A DNA stretch of 64,000 bases from Haloferax sp. Q22 (GTDB lineage: Archaea; Halobacteriota; Halobacteria; Halobacteriales; Haloferacaceae), in the NCBI RefSeq assembly GCF_001482285.1, contig NZ_LOEP01000021.1, positions 27,413-91,412 on the forward strand, in the 5' to 3' direction. The notes under the pieces are model-generated. The model worked only from the letters and a program-made list of their open reading frames with translations. It did no database searches and was not told the origin of the DNA. This document shows, piece after piece, positions 17,852 through 26,018 of the stretch. How positions within the stretch are numbered: the stretch's first letter is position 1; every line of letters begins with the position of its first letter. The position numbers were made by a program, and so were the translations under genes.

Positions 17852-20215
17852 ATGGAGTACGCCCTCGTTGTCCGGTGGTTGCTGCTGTTCGCGACCCTCT
17901 GGGCGGTCGGCCTTCCCCTCGCGACCCGCCTGTTCCGACGCCTTCCGGGTCGCGGTGCCGGACTCGCCCTCCCCGTCTCGCTCGTCGTCTTGACCCTCCC
18001 CGCCTACTACGTCGGCCACCTCTCGTTCGGTCCCGTCGCCCTCATCGCCGGCGTCGGGACGCTCCTCGTCACGTCCGCGGTCGCGGGCCTCGACCTCGGC
18101 GCGCTCCGCCGTGGCGACCTCCGACTCGCGTCCGACCTCGACATCGACCGGCGCGCCGTCGCCGACGCGGCCGCGGTGTTCCTCGTCGCCTTCCTGTTCG
18201 CGGTCTCGCTCCGGGCGCTCGACCCGTCGGTCCACGCCGGCGGCGGCGAGAAGTTCCTCGACTTCGGCCTTCTCCAGTCGCTCGCCCGCGCGTCGGTCCT
18301 CCCGCCGGAGGACATGTGGTTCGCCGGCGAACCGGTCCGCTACTACTACGGCGGCCACCTCGTGTCGATTCTCCTCGCGCGGCTCACCGCCACCGACCCG
18401 TCGTTCGCCTACAACCTCGCGCTCGCCGGCTTCTTCGGGGTCCTCGTCACCGCGGCGTTCGAACTCGGGCGGGGGGTCGCGGCCGCCTCGGGGGCGAACG
18501 GTCGAATCGGCGGCTTGCTCTCGGCGTTCTTCGTCGGCTTCGCCAGCAACCTCGTCACCGCGGGCCGGTTCGCCCTCGCCGCGCTCCCCGAGGGGGTGCG
18601 CCGACCCGTCGCGCAGGCCGTCGCCGAGCGGTCGCAATACACCGTCGAGCAGGTGCTTGCCGGGGCCTCGAACTTCTCGTACTGGAGCGCGAGCCGCGTG
18701 ATTCCGGGTACCATCAACGAGTTCCCGCTTTTCGCGTGGCTCAACGGCGACCTCCACGCCCACATGATGGGCACGCCGTTTCTGCTCCTCGCGGCCGGCC
18801 TCGCCTTCGCGTACTTCCGGACGCCGGAGGACGCGGTCGGGGAGCGCCGCCTCCTCGTCGCCGCGACGACGCTCGTCGGCGCGCTCCAAGTCGTCATCGA
18901 CACGTGGAGTTTCCCGTCGGTGTTCGGCGTGCTGTTCCTTGGGATGGTCTTCGCACCCGCGCGCCCGTGGACGTTGTTCCCGGGCCGAGAGCGCGTTCGC
19001 TCGGCCGTCGGCGACAACCCAATCGCCGGCGAACTCGCTCGTCTCGGTGGCACAGTTGCGGCCGTCGGGCTCGCCGGCGTCGTCGCCGCCGTCCTCGCGA
19101 GTCCGTTCCTCCTCGGCGCGGTCGCGGGCGGGGGGAGCGCCCGGACGGTCGAGATTCTCTCGCCGGACCAGCGAAGCGGGTTCGGCGCGCTGGCGCTCGT
19201 CCACGGGGCGTTCCTCGCGGCGTTCGCGGGCTACTACGTCCGTCGCCTCGGGGCGCAGAACGGCCTCGGCGGCCGCGAGTGGGCTGCACTTCTCGGGAGC
19301 TTCGCGGTGCTGACCGTCGTCGCGGCCGTCCACTCGTTCGCCGCGCTCGCGCTCGTCGCGCCCCTCGTCGCCGTCGGCTGGGTACTCCTCCGGTTCGCCG
19401 ACGACCCGCGGTTCGAGACGGTGCTCGTCGTCGCCGGCGCGGGCCTCGTGACGCTCGTCGAACTCATCTACGTAAACGAGCAGGCCGGTCCCGGTCGGAT
19501 GAACACGGTGTTCAAGACGTACATGCAGGTCTGGGTGCTCTGGGGGAGCGCGATGGGGGCTGTGTTGGCCGGCTTCGTCGGCGACGCGGTCGCCGCGAGC
19601 GACGTGTCGCTTCCGAGCGTCGACCTCAGCGTCCGCGGGGGCGCGGTCAGCGCCGTCGGCGTCGCCTTCGTCGTCCTCCTCGTCGCCTCCACCTCGGTGT
19701 ACGGCGGACTGGCCGTCGCCGACCACGCGAACTCGCCCCGACAAGAGGAGACGCTGGACGCGACGGCCTTCGCGGAGTGGTGGCACGGAAACGAGTCGAC
19801 GGCCATCACGTGGCTCGACGAGAACGTCGAGGGTAACCCGACGATGCTCACCGCGCCGGGGACGACGTGGTCCGCGACCGTGAGCGACGAGCGCGAGACC
19901 GTCATGTACGGCTGGCGCGGGAACCCTGAATCCAGTCTGACCGGGGTGCCGACGGTCGCCGGCTGGGCACACGAGGTCGGCTACCGCGGCCCCGACACCT
20001 ACTACGACCGCGTGCGCGATGTGGACGCGATGTACGTCGGCAACGAGTCGACGCGGGCGCGGCTCATCGAGCAGTACGACGTGCAATACGTGTGGGTCGG
20101 CCCGGGCGAGCGCGCCCGCTACGGGGAGATAGAGACGGACGTGGCGTGGCTGACGCCGGTCCACCAGTCGGGGTCGGTCGTGGTCTACGAGGTAGAAGAA
20201 GCGAGACTACCTTAG
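17852..20215 (+). CDS. DUF2298 family polytopic membrane protein, putative GT-C glycosyltransferase
   Basis: A 787-residue protein with roughly fifteen or more hydrophobic helices and a C-terminal soluble domain of about 150 residues. Family blocks are an acidic loop after the first helices with EKFLDFGLLQSLARA, PPEDMWFAGEPVRYYYGGH (near residues 150-170), and NEFPLFAWLNGDLHAHMM (near 288). The loop acidic residues and D-HAH resemble active sites of GT-C enzymes that use lipid-linked sugars outside the cell, but no member has a firm activity. The C-terminal part has TAPGTTWSA and a YDVQYVWVG strand, as in oligosaccharyltransferase-like proteins. The ATG at 17852 is used because the long upstream in-frame extension is antisense to the GT2 gene. 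Confidence 0.8.
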   Translation: MEYALVVRWLLLFATLWAVGLPLATRLFRRLPGRGAGLALPVSLVVLTLPAYYVGHLSFGPVALIAGVGTLLVTSAVAGLDLGALRRGDLRLASDLDIDRRAVADAAAVFLVAFLFAVSLRALDPSVHAGGGEKFLDFGLLQSLARASVLPPEDMWFAGEPVRYYYGGHLVSILLARLTATDPSFAYNLALAGFFGVLVTAAFELGRGVAAASGANGRIGGLLSAFFVGFASNLVTAGRFALAALPEGVRRPVAQAVAERSQYTVEQVLAGASNFSYWSASRVIPGTINEFPLFAWLNGDLHAHMMGTPFLLLAAGLAFAYFRTPEDAVGERRLLVAATTLVGALQVVIDTWSFPSVFGVLFLGMVFAPARPWTLFPGRERVRSAVGDNPIAGELARLGGTVAAVGLAGVVAAVLASPFLLGAVAGGGSARTVEILSPDQRSGFGALALVHGAFLAAFAGYYVRRLGAQNGLGGREWAALLGSFAVLTVVAAVHSFAALALVAPLVAVGWVLLRFADDPRFETVLVVAGAGLVTLVELIYVNEQAGPGRMNTVFKTYMQVWVLWGSAMGAVLAGFVGDAVAASDVSLPSVDLSVRGGAVSAVGVAFVVLLVASTSVYGGLAVADHANSPRQEETLDATAFAEWWHGNESTAITWLDENVEGNPTMLTAPGTTWSATVSDERETVMYGWRGNPESSLTGVPTVAGWAHEVGYRGPDTYYDRVRDVDAMYVGNESTRARLIEQYDVQYVWVGPGERARYGEIETDVAWLTPVHQSGSVVVYEVEEARLP

Positions 20216-20472
20216 GCCGCGCCGCGCTCGCGAACGACCTCGACGGCCTCGGCGTCGACGCCCTCGGTGTCGAGCCAGTGCGGGACGAACTCGCGCTTTT
20301 CGAACGCCTCGCGCTCGTCTTCGGTGCCGACGGTACACCACAGCTGGACGCGGTCGGGGCCGTGCCAGTCGCCCTGTCGGTCGACGGAAAACAGGATGTA
20401 CTCCTCGCCGTCGTACTCGATGACGCCGTCGCGGCGGACGCCGGGGTCGCCGTGGATGATGAGCTTCTTCAT
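20212..20472 (-). CDS. HAH_0734 family protein
   Basis: An 86-residue soluble protein starting MKKLIIHGDPGVRRDG. Further recognisable pieces are EEYILFSVDRQGDWHGP and LWCTVGTEDEREAFEKR. It matches my memory of the haloarchaeal HAH_0734 family, whose function is unknown. The fold looks all-beta with one helix. The stop codon region overlaps that of the convergent DUF2298 gene by a few bases, leaving no room for separate terminators. Its start faces the ribosomal protein operon 200 bases away. Confidence 0.7.
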   Translation of the reverse strand: MKKLIIHGDPGVRRDGVIEYDGEEYILFSVDRQGDWHGPDRVQLWCTVGTEDEREAFEKREFVPHWLDTEGVDAEAVEVVRERGAA

Positions 20473-20630
20473 GTGCCGGGATTGGCACAGTCACCGCTTA
20501 ATCGCTTCGGCTTCGGGCGTGCGGTGTGCGGCGGGGGAACCGCGGACGGTGCAGTCACCGTGGGCTGCCCACACGTGACACGGCGAACGCCCGGTTGCGG
20601 CGAGTTCAGGGGCCGCGTCGAACCAAACGG

Positions 20631-20640
20631 GTTTTAACGG
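20631..20640 (+). promoter_or_regulatory. Promoter of the rpl44e operon
   Basis: gttttaacgg is an AT-rich box about 35-40 bases upstream of the L44e ATG, in GC-rich flanking sequence. It would give a short leader of about ten to fifteen bases rather than a leaderless mRNA. Confidence 0.4.
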
Positions 20641-20673
20641 GCCACACCAAAACCCAGCACAAGGTCGATATCT

Positions 20674-20955
20674 ATGCAGATGCCACGCCGTTTCAACACG
20701 TACTGCCCGAACTGCAAGGGTCACCACGAACACGAAGTGGAGAAGGTCCGGAAGGGACGCCCGACCGGCATGAAGTGGAACGCCCGTCAGACGCGACGCG
20801 GCAAGGCCACCATCGGTAACGCCGGTAAGTTCTCCAAGGTTCCCGGTGGCGACAAGCCGACGAAGAAGACCCACCTGAAGTACATCTGCTCCGACTGTGG
20901 CAAGGCCCACATGCGCGAGGGCTGGCGCGCCGGTCGCCTGGAGTTCCAGGAGTAA
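20674..20955 (+). CDS. rpl44e: 50S ribosomal protein L44e
   Basis: A 93-codon basic ribosomal protein beginning [20 protein letters not shown]. The zinc site is formed by CPNC and [23 protein letters not shown] and the terminal [13 protein letters not shown] match the archaeal and eukaryotic L44e. The start at MQM gives the same 92-residue length as the characterised haloarchaeal protein. It is the first gene of a translation operon, and S27e begins three bases after its stop. Confidence 0.95.
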   Translation: MQMPRRFNTYCPNCKGHHEHEVEKVRKGRPTGMKWNARQTRRGKATIGNAGKFSKVPGGDKPTKKTHLKYICSDCGKAHMREGWRAGRLEFQE

Positions 20956-20958
20956 ATC

Positions 20959-21153
20959 ATGGCAGGAAACTTCTACAAGGTCGCGTGCAGCGACTGCGAG
21001 AACGAACAGGTCGTCTTCGGAAAGGCCTCCTCGGTCGTCAACTGCGCCGTCTGCGGGACGACCCTCGCCACGCCGACCGGCGGCAACGCCGAATTCCACG
21101 GCGAGGTCGTCGAGACGGTCGAGCGTCGCGACAGCGACGAACTTGAGGCGTAA
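20959..21153 (+). CDS. rps27e: 30S ribosomal protein S27e
   Basis: A 64-residue zinc-ribbon ribosomal protein. Cysteines are paired as CSDC near residue 10 and CAVC near residue 31, flanking a beta-rich core (EQVVFGKASSVVN). The length is normal for the archaeal family. It is tightly spaced after rpl44e and 18 bases before aif2a, an order widespread in archaea. Confidence 0.95.
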   Translation: MAGNFYKVACSDCENEQVVFGKASSVVNCAVCGTTLATPTGGNAEFHGEVVETVERRDSDELEA

Positions 21154-21171
21154 CTCCCTGGAGGACCTCGT

Positions 21172-21972
21172 ATGAAGTACAGCGGATGGCCTGACCCCGG
21201 CGAACTCGTCGTCGGAAAGGTAGACGACATCGCGGACTTCGGCGTCTTCGTCGACCTCGAAGAGTACGAAGACAAACGCGGCCTCTGCCACATCAGCGAG
21301 GTCGCCAGCGGATGGATCAAGAACGTTCGCGACCACGTCCGCGAGGGACAGACAGTCGTCGCTAAAGTGCTCGAGGTCAACGAGAGTTCCCAGCAGATCG
21401 ACCTCTCGATAAAGGACGTCAACGAGCACCAGCGCAAAGAGAAGATTCAGGAGTGGAAAAACGAGCAGAAGGCCGACAAGTGGATGGCGCTGGCGTTCGG
21501 CGAGGACATCGCCGACGACCGCTACCAGTCCATCGCTAACGCCCTGCTCGCCGAGTTCGAATCGCTCTACGACGGCTTCGAGCAGGCCGCGATTCACGGT
21601 CTCGAAGCGCTCGAAGACGTCGAACTCGACGACGACGAGATCGATGCCATCGTCGACACCGCGCGTCAGAACGTGTCGGTTCCCTACGTCAACGTCACCG
21701 GCTACGTCGACCTGCGCTCGCCCGCGGGCGACGGCGTCGACGACGTAAAGGAGGCCCTGAAGGCCGCCGAAGGCGACGGCGAAATCGGCGACGAAATCGA
21801 ACTGTCAGTCACGTACGTTGGCGCGCCCGAGTACCGCGTGAAGGTCAAAGCGCCCGACTACAAGACCGCCGAGACGGAGCTCGAATCGAGCGTCGCTCGG
21901 GCCCGCGAGGTCATCGAGGCCGCGGGCGGAACCGCGGAGTACCACCGCGAACGCAGCGGCGACGAAGAATAA
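21172..21972 (+). CDS. aif2a: Translation initiation factor aIF2 alpha subunit
   Basis: A 266-residue protein. The N-terminal S1 domain is seen in [20 protein letters not shown] and [12 protein letters not shown], a helical domain follows, and the C-terminal alpha-beta domain ([17 protein letters not shown]) binds the gamma subunit. The eukaryotic regulatory Ser51 region is not conserved as such. Together with aIF2 beta and gamma it delivers initiator tRNA, which is also encoded in this window. It lies between rps27e and nop10 in one transcription unit. Confidence 0.95.
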   Translation: MKYSGWPDPGELVVGKVDDIADFGVFVDLEEYEDKRGLCHISEVASGWIKNVRDHVREGQTVVAKVLEVNESSQQIDLSIKDVNEHQRKEKIQEWKNEQKADKWMALAFGEDIADDRYQSIANALLAEFESLYDGFEQAAIHGLEALEDVELDDDEIDAIVDTARQNVSVPYVNVTGYVDLRSPAGDGVDDVKEALKAAEGDGEIGDEIELSVTYVGAPEYRVKVKAPDYKTAETELESSVARAREVIEAAGGTAEYHRERSGDEE

Positions 21973-21976
21973 TCGC

Positions 21977-22168
21977 ATGAAATCTGACATCCGGGTGTGC
22001 AGCGCGTGGCGCAACCGCCACGACCGCCCGGTGTACTCACTTTCTGAGACCTGTCCGGAGTGCGGCGCACCAACCGAGAACAGCGCGCCCGCCCCGTACA
22101 ACCCCGAAGACCCCTACGGCGAGTACCGCCGCGCGCGGAAGCGCCGCCTCGCCGAGGAGTCGGAGTAG
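21977..22168 (+). CDS. nop10: H/ACA RNA-protein complex protein Nop10
   Basis: A 63-residue protein. TCPECGAPTENSAPAPYNP and EDPYGEYRRARKRRL are the Nop10 signature, with the C-terminal helix that docks on Cbf5. The first half of the usual zinc ribbon is altered: only one Cys is present before the CPEC pair, so full four-Cys zinc binding is unlikely. Nop10 assembles with Cbf5, Gar1 and L7Ae for guided pseudouridylation of RNA. It starts four bases after aif2a stops. Confidence 0.92.
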   Translation: MKSDIRVCSAWRNRHDRPVYSLSETCPECGAPTENSAPAPYNPEDPYGEYRRARKRRLAEESE

Positions 22169-22221
22169 CTGCGTCTTCGGCTACCGACGCTCTCTTAACC
22201 GGCGCGGCCGCCACTACGTGC

Positions 22222-22989
22222 ATGGACGACATCGAAATCGAGGCTGTCGAGGAGGTCGACCTCACCGACCCGGTCCTCATCGAGGGGCTGCCGGGCGTCG
22301 GGAACGTCGGCAAACTCGCCGTCGAGCACCTGCTGGAGGAGTTCGAGGAGGCCACGCTGGTCCGCCGCGTCTACGCCGACGTGTTCCCGCCGCAGGTGAG
22401 CATCGACGAGGGCGTCGCCGAGCTGACCCACGCCGCGATTCACGCCGTCGAGACGCCCGGTGAGGGGCCGGACCTGCTCCTCCTCACGGGCGACCACCAG
22501 GCGCAGTCCAACGAGGGTCACTACCACCTCACCGACGCCTTCCTCGACGTGGCCGAGGAGTTCGGCGTCGAGCGACTGTTCGCGCTGGGCGGCGTCCCGA
22601 CCGGCGAACTCGTCGACGAGCCGTCGGTCCTCGGGGCTGTCGCCGACGAATCGCGCCTCGACGAACTCGAAGAAGCGGGCGTCGAGTTCCGCGAAGACGA
22701 ACCCGCCGGCGGCGTCGTCGGCGTCTCCGGACTGCTTCTTGGCCTCGGCGCTCGCCGCGGCCTCGACGCGACGTGCCTGATGGGCGAGACGAGCGGCTAT
22801 CTCGTGGACCCCCAGAGCGCGCAGGTCGTCATCGAGGTCCTGCAGGACCTCCTCGAGTTCAGCGTCGACTTCGAGTCGCTCGAAGAGCGCGCAGAAGAGA
22901 TGAAGGAGGTCGCCGCGAAGATTCAGGAGATGCAACAGCAACAGCAGGGAACCATCGCCAGCGACGACGACCTCCGGTACATCGGCTGA
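22222..22989 (+). CDS. Proteasome assembly chaperone family protein (PAC2-like)
   Basis: A 255-residue soluble protein. PVLIEGLPGVGNVGKLAVEHL near residues 17-37, GDHQAQSNEGHYHL, ALGGVPTGELV and LMGETSGYLVDP are typical of archaeal PAC2/PbaB-type chaperones, which bind C-termini of proteasome or related ATPase subunits. It ends in a Gln-rich coiled helix and DDLRYIG. The final hydrophobic-Tyr-x motif resembles the HbYX tails that dock in the 20S core. It is the last gene of the translation cluster and may be co-transcribed. Archaeal members are also reported to act on other complexes. Confidence 0.85.
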   Translation: MDDIEIEAVEEVDLTDPVLIEGLPGVGNVGKLAVEHLLEEFEEATLVRRVYADVFPPQVSIDEGVAELTHAAIHAVETPGEGPDLLLLTGDHQAQSNEGHYHLTDAFLDVAEEFGVERLFALGGVPTGELVDEPSVLGAVADESRLDELEEAGVEFREDEPAGGVVGVSGLLLGLGARRGLDATCLMGETSGYLVDPQSAQVVIEVLQDLLEFSVDFESLEERAEEMKEVAAKIQEMQQQQQGTIASDDDLRYIG

Positions 22990-23057
22990 GGCCCCCGAGC
23001 GTCGCGGTCCGTCGCGGTCCGTTCCGTCTCGTTTCACCTCGTTTTCGAACTGGAGTT

Positions 23058-23957
23058 TCAGGCTTCGATGATGTCGTCGTCTGCGAACTCCGGAACGACG
23101 ATTTCGCCGTCGAGCGACTGCACCGCGCGGCCGCCGACGCGTATCTCCGCGCCGACTCGCACGCGGACGGTTCCCGGCCGGTCTACGAAGTGACCCTGTT
23201 CGAAGCGGAGTTCGTCCGGCATGGAGTCGAACGCGCCGACCTGCCGGAGGTACGCGCCGCACGCACCCGCGGCGGTGCCGGTCGCGGGGTCCTCGGAGAT
23301 GCCGATACCGGGCGCGAAACACCGCGCATGGAGCGTTGAATCGCCGTCGATGGCGTCGAAGGTGAAGGCGTAGACGCCCGCGGCGTCGTGTTCGGCGGCG
23401 AGGTCGGCGATGGCGGCGTCGTCCGGGTCGGCACCCGAGAGATGTTCGAGGAAGTTGACCGGGACGACGAGGAAGGGAAGCCCCGTGGAGGCGACCGCGA
23501 CGGGGAGGTCCGCGCCCACGTCGCGGAGGGCAGCATCGTCGACGCCGAGGGCCGCCGCGAGGCGGTCGTAGTCGATTTCGAGCGGGCGCACCGTCGGCGC
23601 GTCCTGCGTCATCCACACCTCGCCGAGGTCGCCGAGTTCGATGTCGAGGGTGCCGACGTTCGTCTCCAGCGTGTGCGTGCCCGGTTCGAGTTCGCGCTCG
23701 GCCGCGAGGTGTGCGTGGGCCGCGATAGTCGCGTGTCCGCAGAGGTCGACTTCCTGCTTCGGCGTGAAATAGCGGATACGGCGGTCCGCGGCGGCCGACG
23801 AGCAGACGAACGCCGTCTCGCTCGCGCCGAGTTCGGCGGCGACGGCGCGCATCTGTTCCGCGTCGAGGCCGTCGGCGTCGGGGACGACCCCGGCAGCGTT
23901 ACCGGACAGCGGTTCGGTCGTGAAAGCGTCCACGAGGAGGGCGCGTCGGCTATCCAT
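23058..23957 (-). CDS. PhzF family isomerase
   Basis: A 299-residue protein of the PhzF/diaminopimelate epimerase fold, made of two matching halves. The first half has EPLSGNAAGVV, RYFTPKQEVDLCGHATIAAHA and the second EDPATGTAAGACGAYL. The conserved acidic residue near the end of helix one (SETAF region) is the general acid/base in PhzF. No phenazine genes are present, so the substrate is unknown; archaeal homologues are likely generic isomerases. The start at 23957 (MDSRRALLVDAF) is chosen over a codon 30 bases upstream because the fold begins there. Confidence 0.85.
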   Translation of the reverse strand: MDSRRALLVDAFTTEPLSGNAAGVVPDADGLDAEQMRAVAAELGASETAFVCSSAAADRRIRYFTPKQEVDLCGHATIAAHAHLAAERELEPGTHTLETNVGTLDIELGDLGEVWMTQDAPTVRPLEIDYDRLAAALGVDDAALRDVGADLPVAVASTGLPFLVVPVNFLEHLSGADPDDAAIADLAAEHDAAGVYAFTFDAIDGDSTLHARCFAPGIGISEDPATGTAAGACGAYLRQVGAFDSMPDELRFEQGHFVDRPGTVRVRVGAEIRVGGRAVQSLDGEIVVPEFADDDIIEA

Positions 23958-24078
23958 GGAAAGGCGCACTACACGGCGATGTATCAAACCAGCGGGTCGG
24001 CGGCCGGATTACGTGAGAAGTTGGAGAGAAGGAAGGTGCAAGAGCGATACGGGCGCGAGTCGGTCGGCGTCGGCCGAT

Positions 24079-24249
24079 TCACGCGCGGGTCCACCGGACG
24101 CGGCCGCTCGTTTGAGCTGCGCCGTCGCCCTGCATCACTTCGCGCATGTTCATACAGCCTGGACACCCGACGACCTCGTCCATGTCGTTGCCGAAGACGC
24201 GGACGAAATCTCGGGAGACGAACTCACCACAGTTACCACACGTGTGCAT
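24079..24249 (-). CDS. 56-residue zinc-finger protein (DUF7563-like)
   Basis: A small open frame starting MHTCGNCGEFVSRDFVRVFG. A CGNC pair at residues 4-7 and a CPGC pair at 29-32 would bind one zinc as a CPxCG-type knuckle, and the tail is polar and basic. Haloferax is known to encode many such tiny zinc proteins. The sequence resembles the haloarchaeal DUF7563 group, by memory. It is missed by longer-ORF criteria but has a coherent motif from start to stop and a start preceded by AT-rich DNA. It sits upstream of phzF on the same strand and is divergent from the phosphoribosyltransferase gene. Confidence 0.75.
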   Translation of the reverse strand: MHTCGNCGEFVSRDFVRVFGNDMDEVVGCPGCMNMREVMQGDGAAQTSGRVRWTRA

Positions 24250-24459
24250 TCTGTTTCACCTACAAATCCGCATACTCCGGCACTCGACATAACTATGCCC
24301 CTTGTTAACATGCGTTAGTGTCCGCCTGAACGACGGGTTTTCCCGTTAGTCGTCGCATAACGTCGGTTCGAGCGGTTTTGACACGCCGACACACGGGCAG
24401 GGCGAGTCGTACAGATTAAAGGGCGTCAGGCGCGGCAGTACGCACGGTGAACGGAAGAT

Positions 24460-25173
24460 ATGGGCGACCTCCCCGACGAGTTTAACTGTACTATCACGAA
24501 CTGGGAGTACATCTACGGCCTCTGCCGCGACGTTTCGGACGAGGTCAAGACATCCGAGTTCGAACCCGACGTCATCGTCGCGTTGGCCCGCGGCGGCTGG
24601 TTCGCGGGCCGGTGTATCTGTGACTTCCTCGGGCTGGACGACCTGACGAGCCTGAAGATGGAACACTACGTCGGGACGGCCCAGAAATCGAACGAGCCGG
24701 AGGTCCGCTACCCGATGCCGGAAGGCAGCGTCGAGGGCAAGGACGTGCTCATCATCGACGACATCGCCGACACCGGCGGCTCCATCAAGCGCGCACACGA
24801 GTACGTCAACGAGCGCAACGCGGGCGAGGTCCGGACTGCGACGCTCCAACTCCTCCAGACCAGCGAGTTCGAACCCGACTACGTCGGCGAGCGCCTCGAA
24901 GAGTGGGCGTGGGTCGTCTACCCGTGGAACTTCATCGAGGACATGATAGACCTCACCTCGGGCGTCATGGCGAAAGCCGACGACGACACCTTCGAACTCG
25001 AAGACATCCGCCACTACCTCGCGGAGTTCCACGACGTGGACCGCATCGAGATGGAGATCGCCCAACCCGACCGGATGCCGGAAGTCATGTCCGAGATGGA
25101 GCGCCGCGGCTACGTCGAGTCCACCGGCGACGGCGCGTGGCGACTCCTCGAAAACGACGGCGTCGGTGCCTGA
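24460..25173 (+). CDS. Phosphoribosyltransferase
   Basis: A 237-residue type I phosphoribosyltransferase. The PRPP loop reads DVLIIDDIADTGGS (near residues 99-112), preceded by VIVALARGGWFAGR, which forms the pyrophosphate loop. The central DFLGLDDLTSLKMEHY strand resembles haloarchaeal purine phosphoribosyltransferases of the hypoxanthine/xanthine group. A C-terminal extension of about 70 residues with FELEDIRHYLAEFHDVD and a winged-helix-like end exceeds the plain enzyme. The base acceptor is not fixed by sequence. An acagattaaa box lies about 45 bases upstream. Confidence 0.8.
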   Translation: MGDLPDEFNCTITNWEYIYGLCRDVSDEVKTSEFEPDVIVALARGGWFAGRCICDFLGLDDLTSLKMEHYVGTAQKSNEPEVRYPMPEGSVEGKDVLIIDDIADTGGSIKRAHEYVNERNAGEVRTATLQLLQTSEFEPDYVGERLEEWAWVVYPWNFIEDMIDLTSGVMAKADDDTFELEDIRHYLAEFHDVDRIEMEIAQPDRMPEVMSEMERRGYVESTGDGAWRLLENDGVGA

Positions 25174-25234
25174 GCGCGGACGCATTCGGTTCGACCGATT
25201 CTTTGACTGCTTCGACCGTCGGTTTCATCTCTCT

Positions 25235-25937
25235 GGCTTTGTTGGAATCCGCAGCCGCTGATAGGTTGCTGAGGCCGTGCTGAATACAGCGCGCAAGTCG
25301 GTCACTTGACCCCGCTGGTCTCGATATTAAGTATTGAAGAGATAATTGATTTTCATTCCAGTGAAAAACTAACTTTTGGACCATTTGTGATATTCACGGG
25401 AATTCTCACTGAATCAGACTTCGTATCCGGCCCAAGTTCAGCTTGAAACAGTTCTGTCGTGGAATTTTTTTGTAGATAAACCTTAGCAGTGAGCTTTTCA
25501 CTCCTAGTTCGGTCGAGAGTTTCTTCATAACTAACTGATTCCTGAGCTTCCCAGCCGTTTCCATCACTACCCAACACTTCGCTCATGTACTGATCAAGAA
25601 CGACTAGATCGCCCTGAAAATATTCGCTTGTCTCATTACTAACTAGTACCTGCACGTTCATCTCGTTTGACGTATTCCGTCTCTCTGGAGCGGTACTTTG
25701 CTCAGTCTGAGAATTAAGACACCCCGACAAACCGATTAGAACACTTGACAAGATTTGTAATACCCTTCTCTTTGAGATTTGCATTGTAGTTGAGACTTTA
25801 TCTCCTGCGGGCAGATGTATCTATCTACAGACTGCTTCATAGCTAAAAGAACCGAATGAACAGACATTCACCTGCTGAACTCACCCTCTCTATTCAGCAC
25901 ACAACATCTGTCAGGTCCTGAGGATTTCAACAGAGTC
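25235..25937. mobile_element. 703-bp AT-rich segment with IS-like inverted ends (IS-derived element)
   Basis: The left end ggctttgttggaatccgcag and the reverse complement of the right end, gactctgttgaaatcctcag, are imperfect terminal inverted repeats of the G(G/A)CT-TGTTG type, seen in IS6-like haloarchaeal elements. A second inverted pair, gtgctgaata (25277-25286) and tattcagcac (25891-25900), lies about 40 bases inside each end. Flanking catctctct and cattctctct look like a worn target duplication. No transposase is present; the cargo is one lipoprotein gene. Base composition is clearly lower in GC than on both sides. Confidence 0.6.
25353..25784 (-). CDS. Putative secreted lipoprotein in IS-bounded segment
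   Basis: A 143-residue protein with twin Arg (SKRRVLQ, R6-R7), a hydrophobic stretch and a lipobox LSGC with Cys22. It should be exported, probably by Tat, and lipid-anchored outside the cell. The mature part is Ser/Thr-rich, then beta-rich with NVQVLVSNETSEY and AKVYLQKNST, like an immunoglobulin-type beta sandwich. It has no recognised family. Codon use is much richer in A/T at third positions than in the neighbours, matching its location inside the IS-ended segment and suggesting acquisition. Confidence 0.6.
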   Translation of the reverse strand: MQISKRRVLQILSSVLIGLSGCLNSQTEQSTAPERRNTSNEMNVQVLVSNETSEYFQGDLVVLDQYMSEVLGSDGNGWEAQESVSYEETLDRTRSEKLTAKVYLQKNSTTELFQAELGPDTKSDSVRIPVNITNGPKVSFSLE

Positions 25938-26018
25938 ATTCTCTCTGCTCACACTCGACCTCCTCCCGGACTCCCCCGAAGCGAAACGTTCGTTTGCGTG
26001 ACGGACCTCGGAATTCGC

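Noticed and set aside
16970..20164. A 1064-codon minus-strand open frame spanning the DUF2298 gene
   Set aside because: Only its last 261 codons are a real gene (the GT2 enzyme). The rest is antisense to DUF2298 and has the Arg/Glu-rich composition of a frame shadow in GC-rich DNA.
24330..24360. Hairpin acgggttttcccgt before the phosphoribosyltransferase gene as a riboswitch or terminator
   Set aside because: The stem is five bases with a loop made of the T run, and no known riboswitch core is visible.
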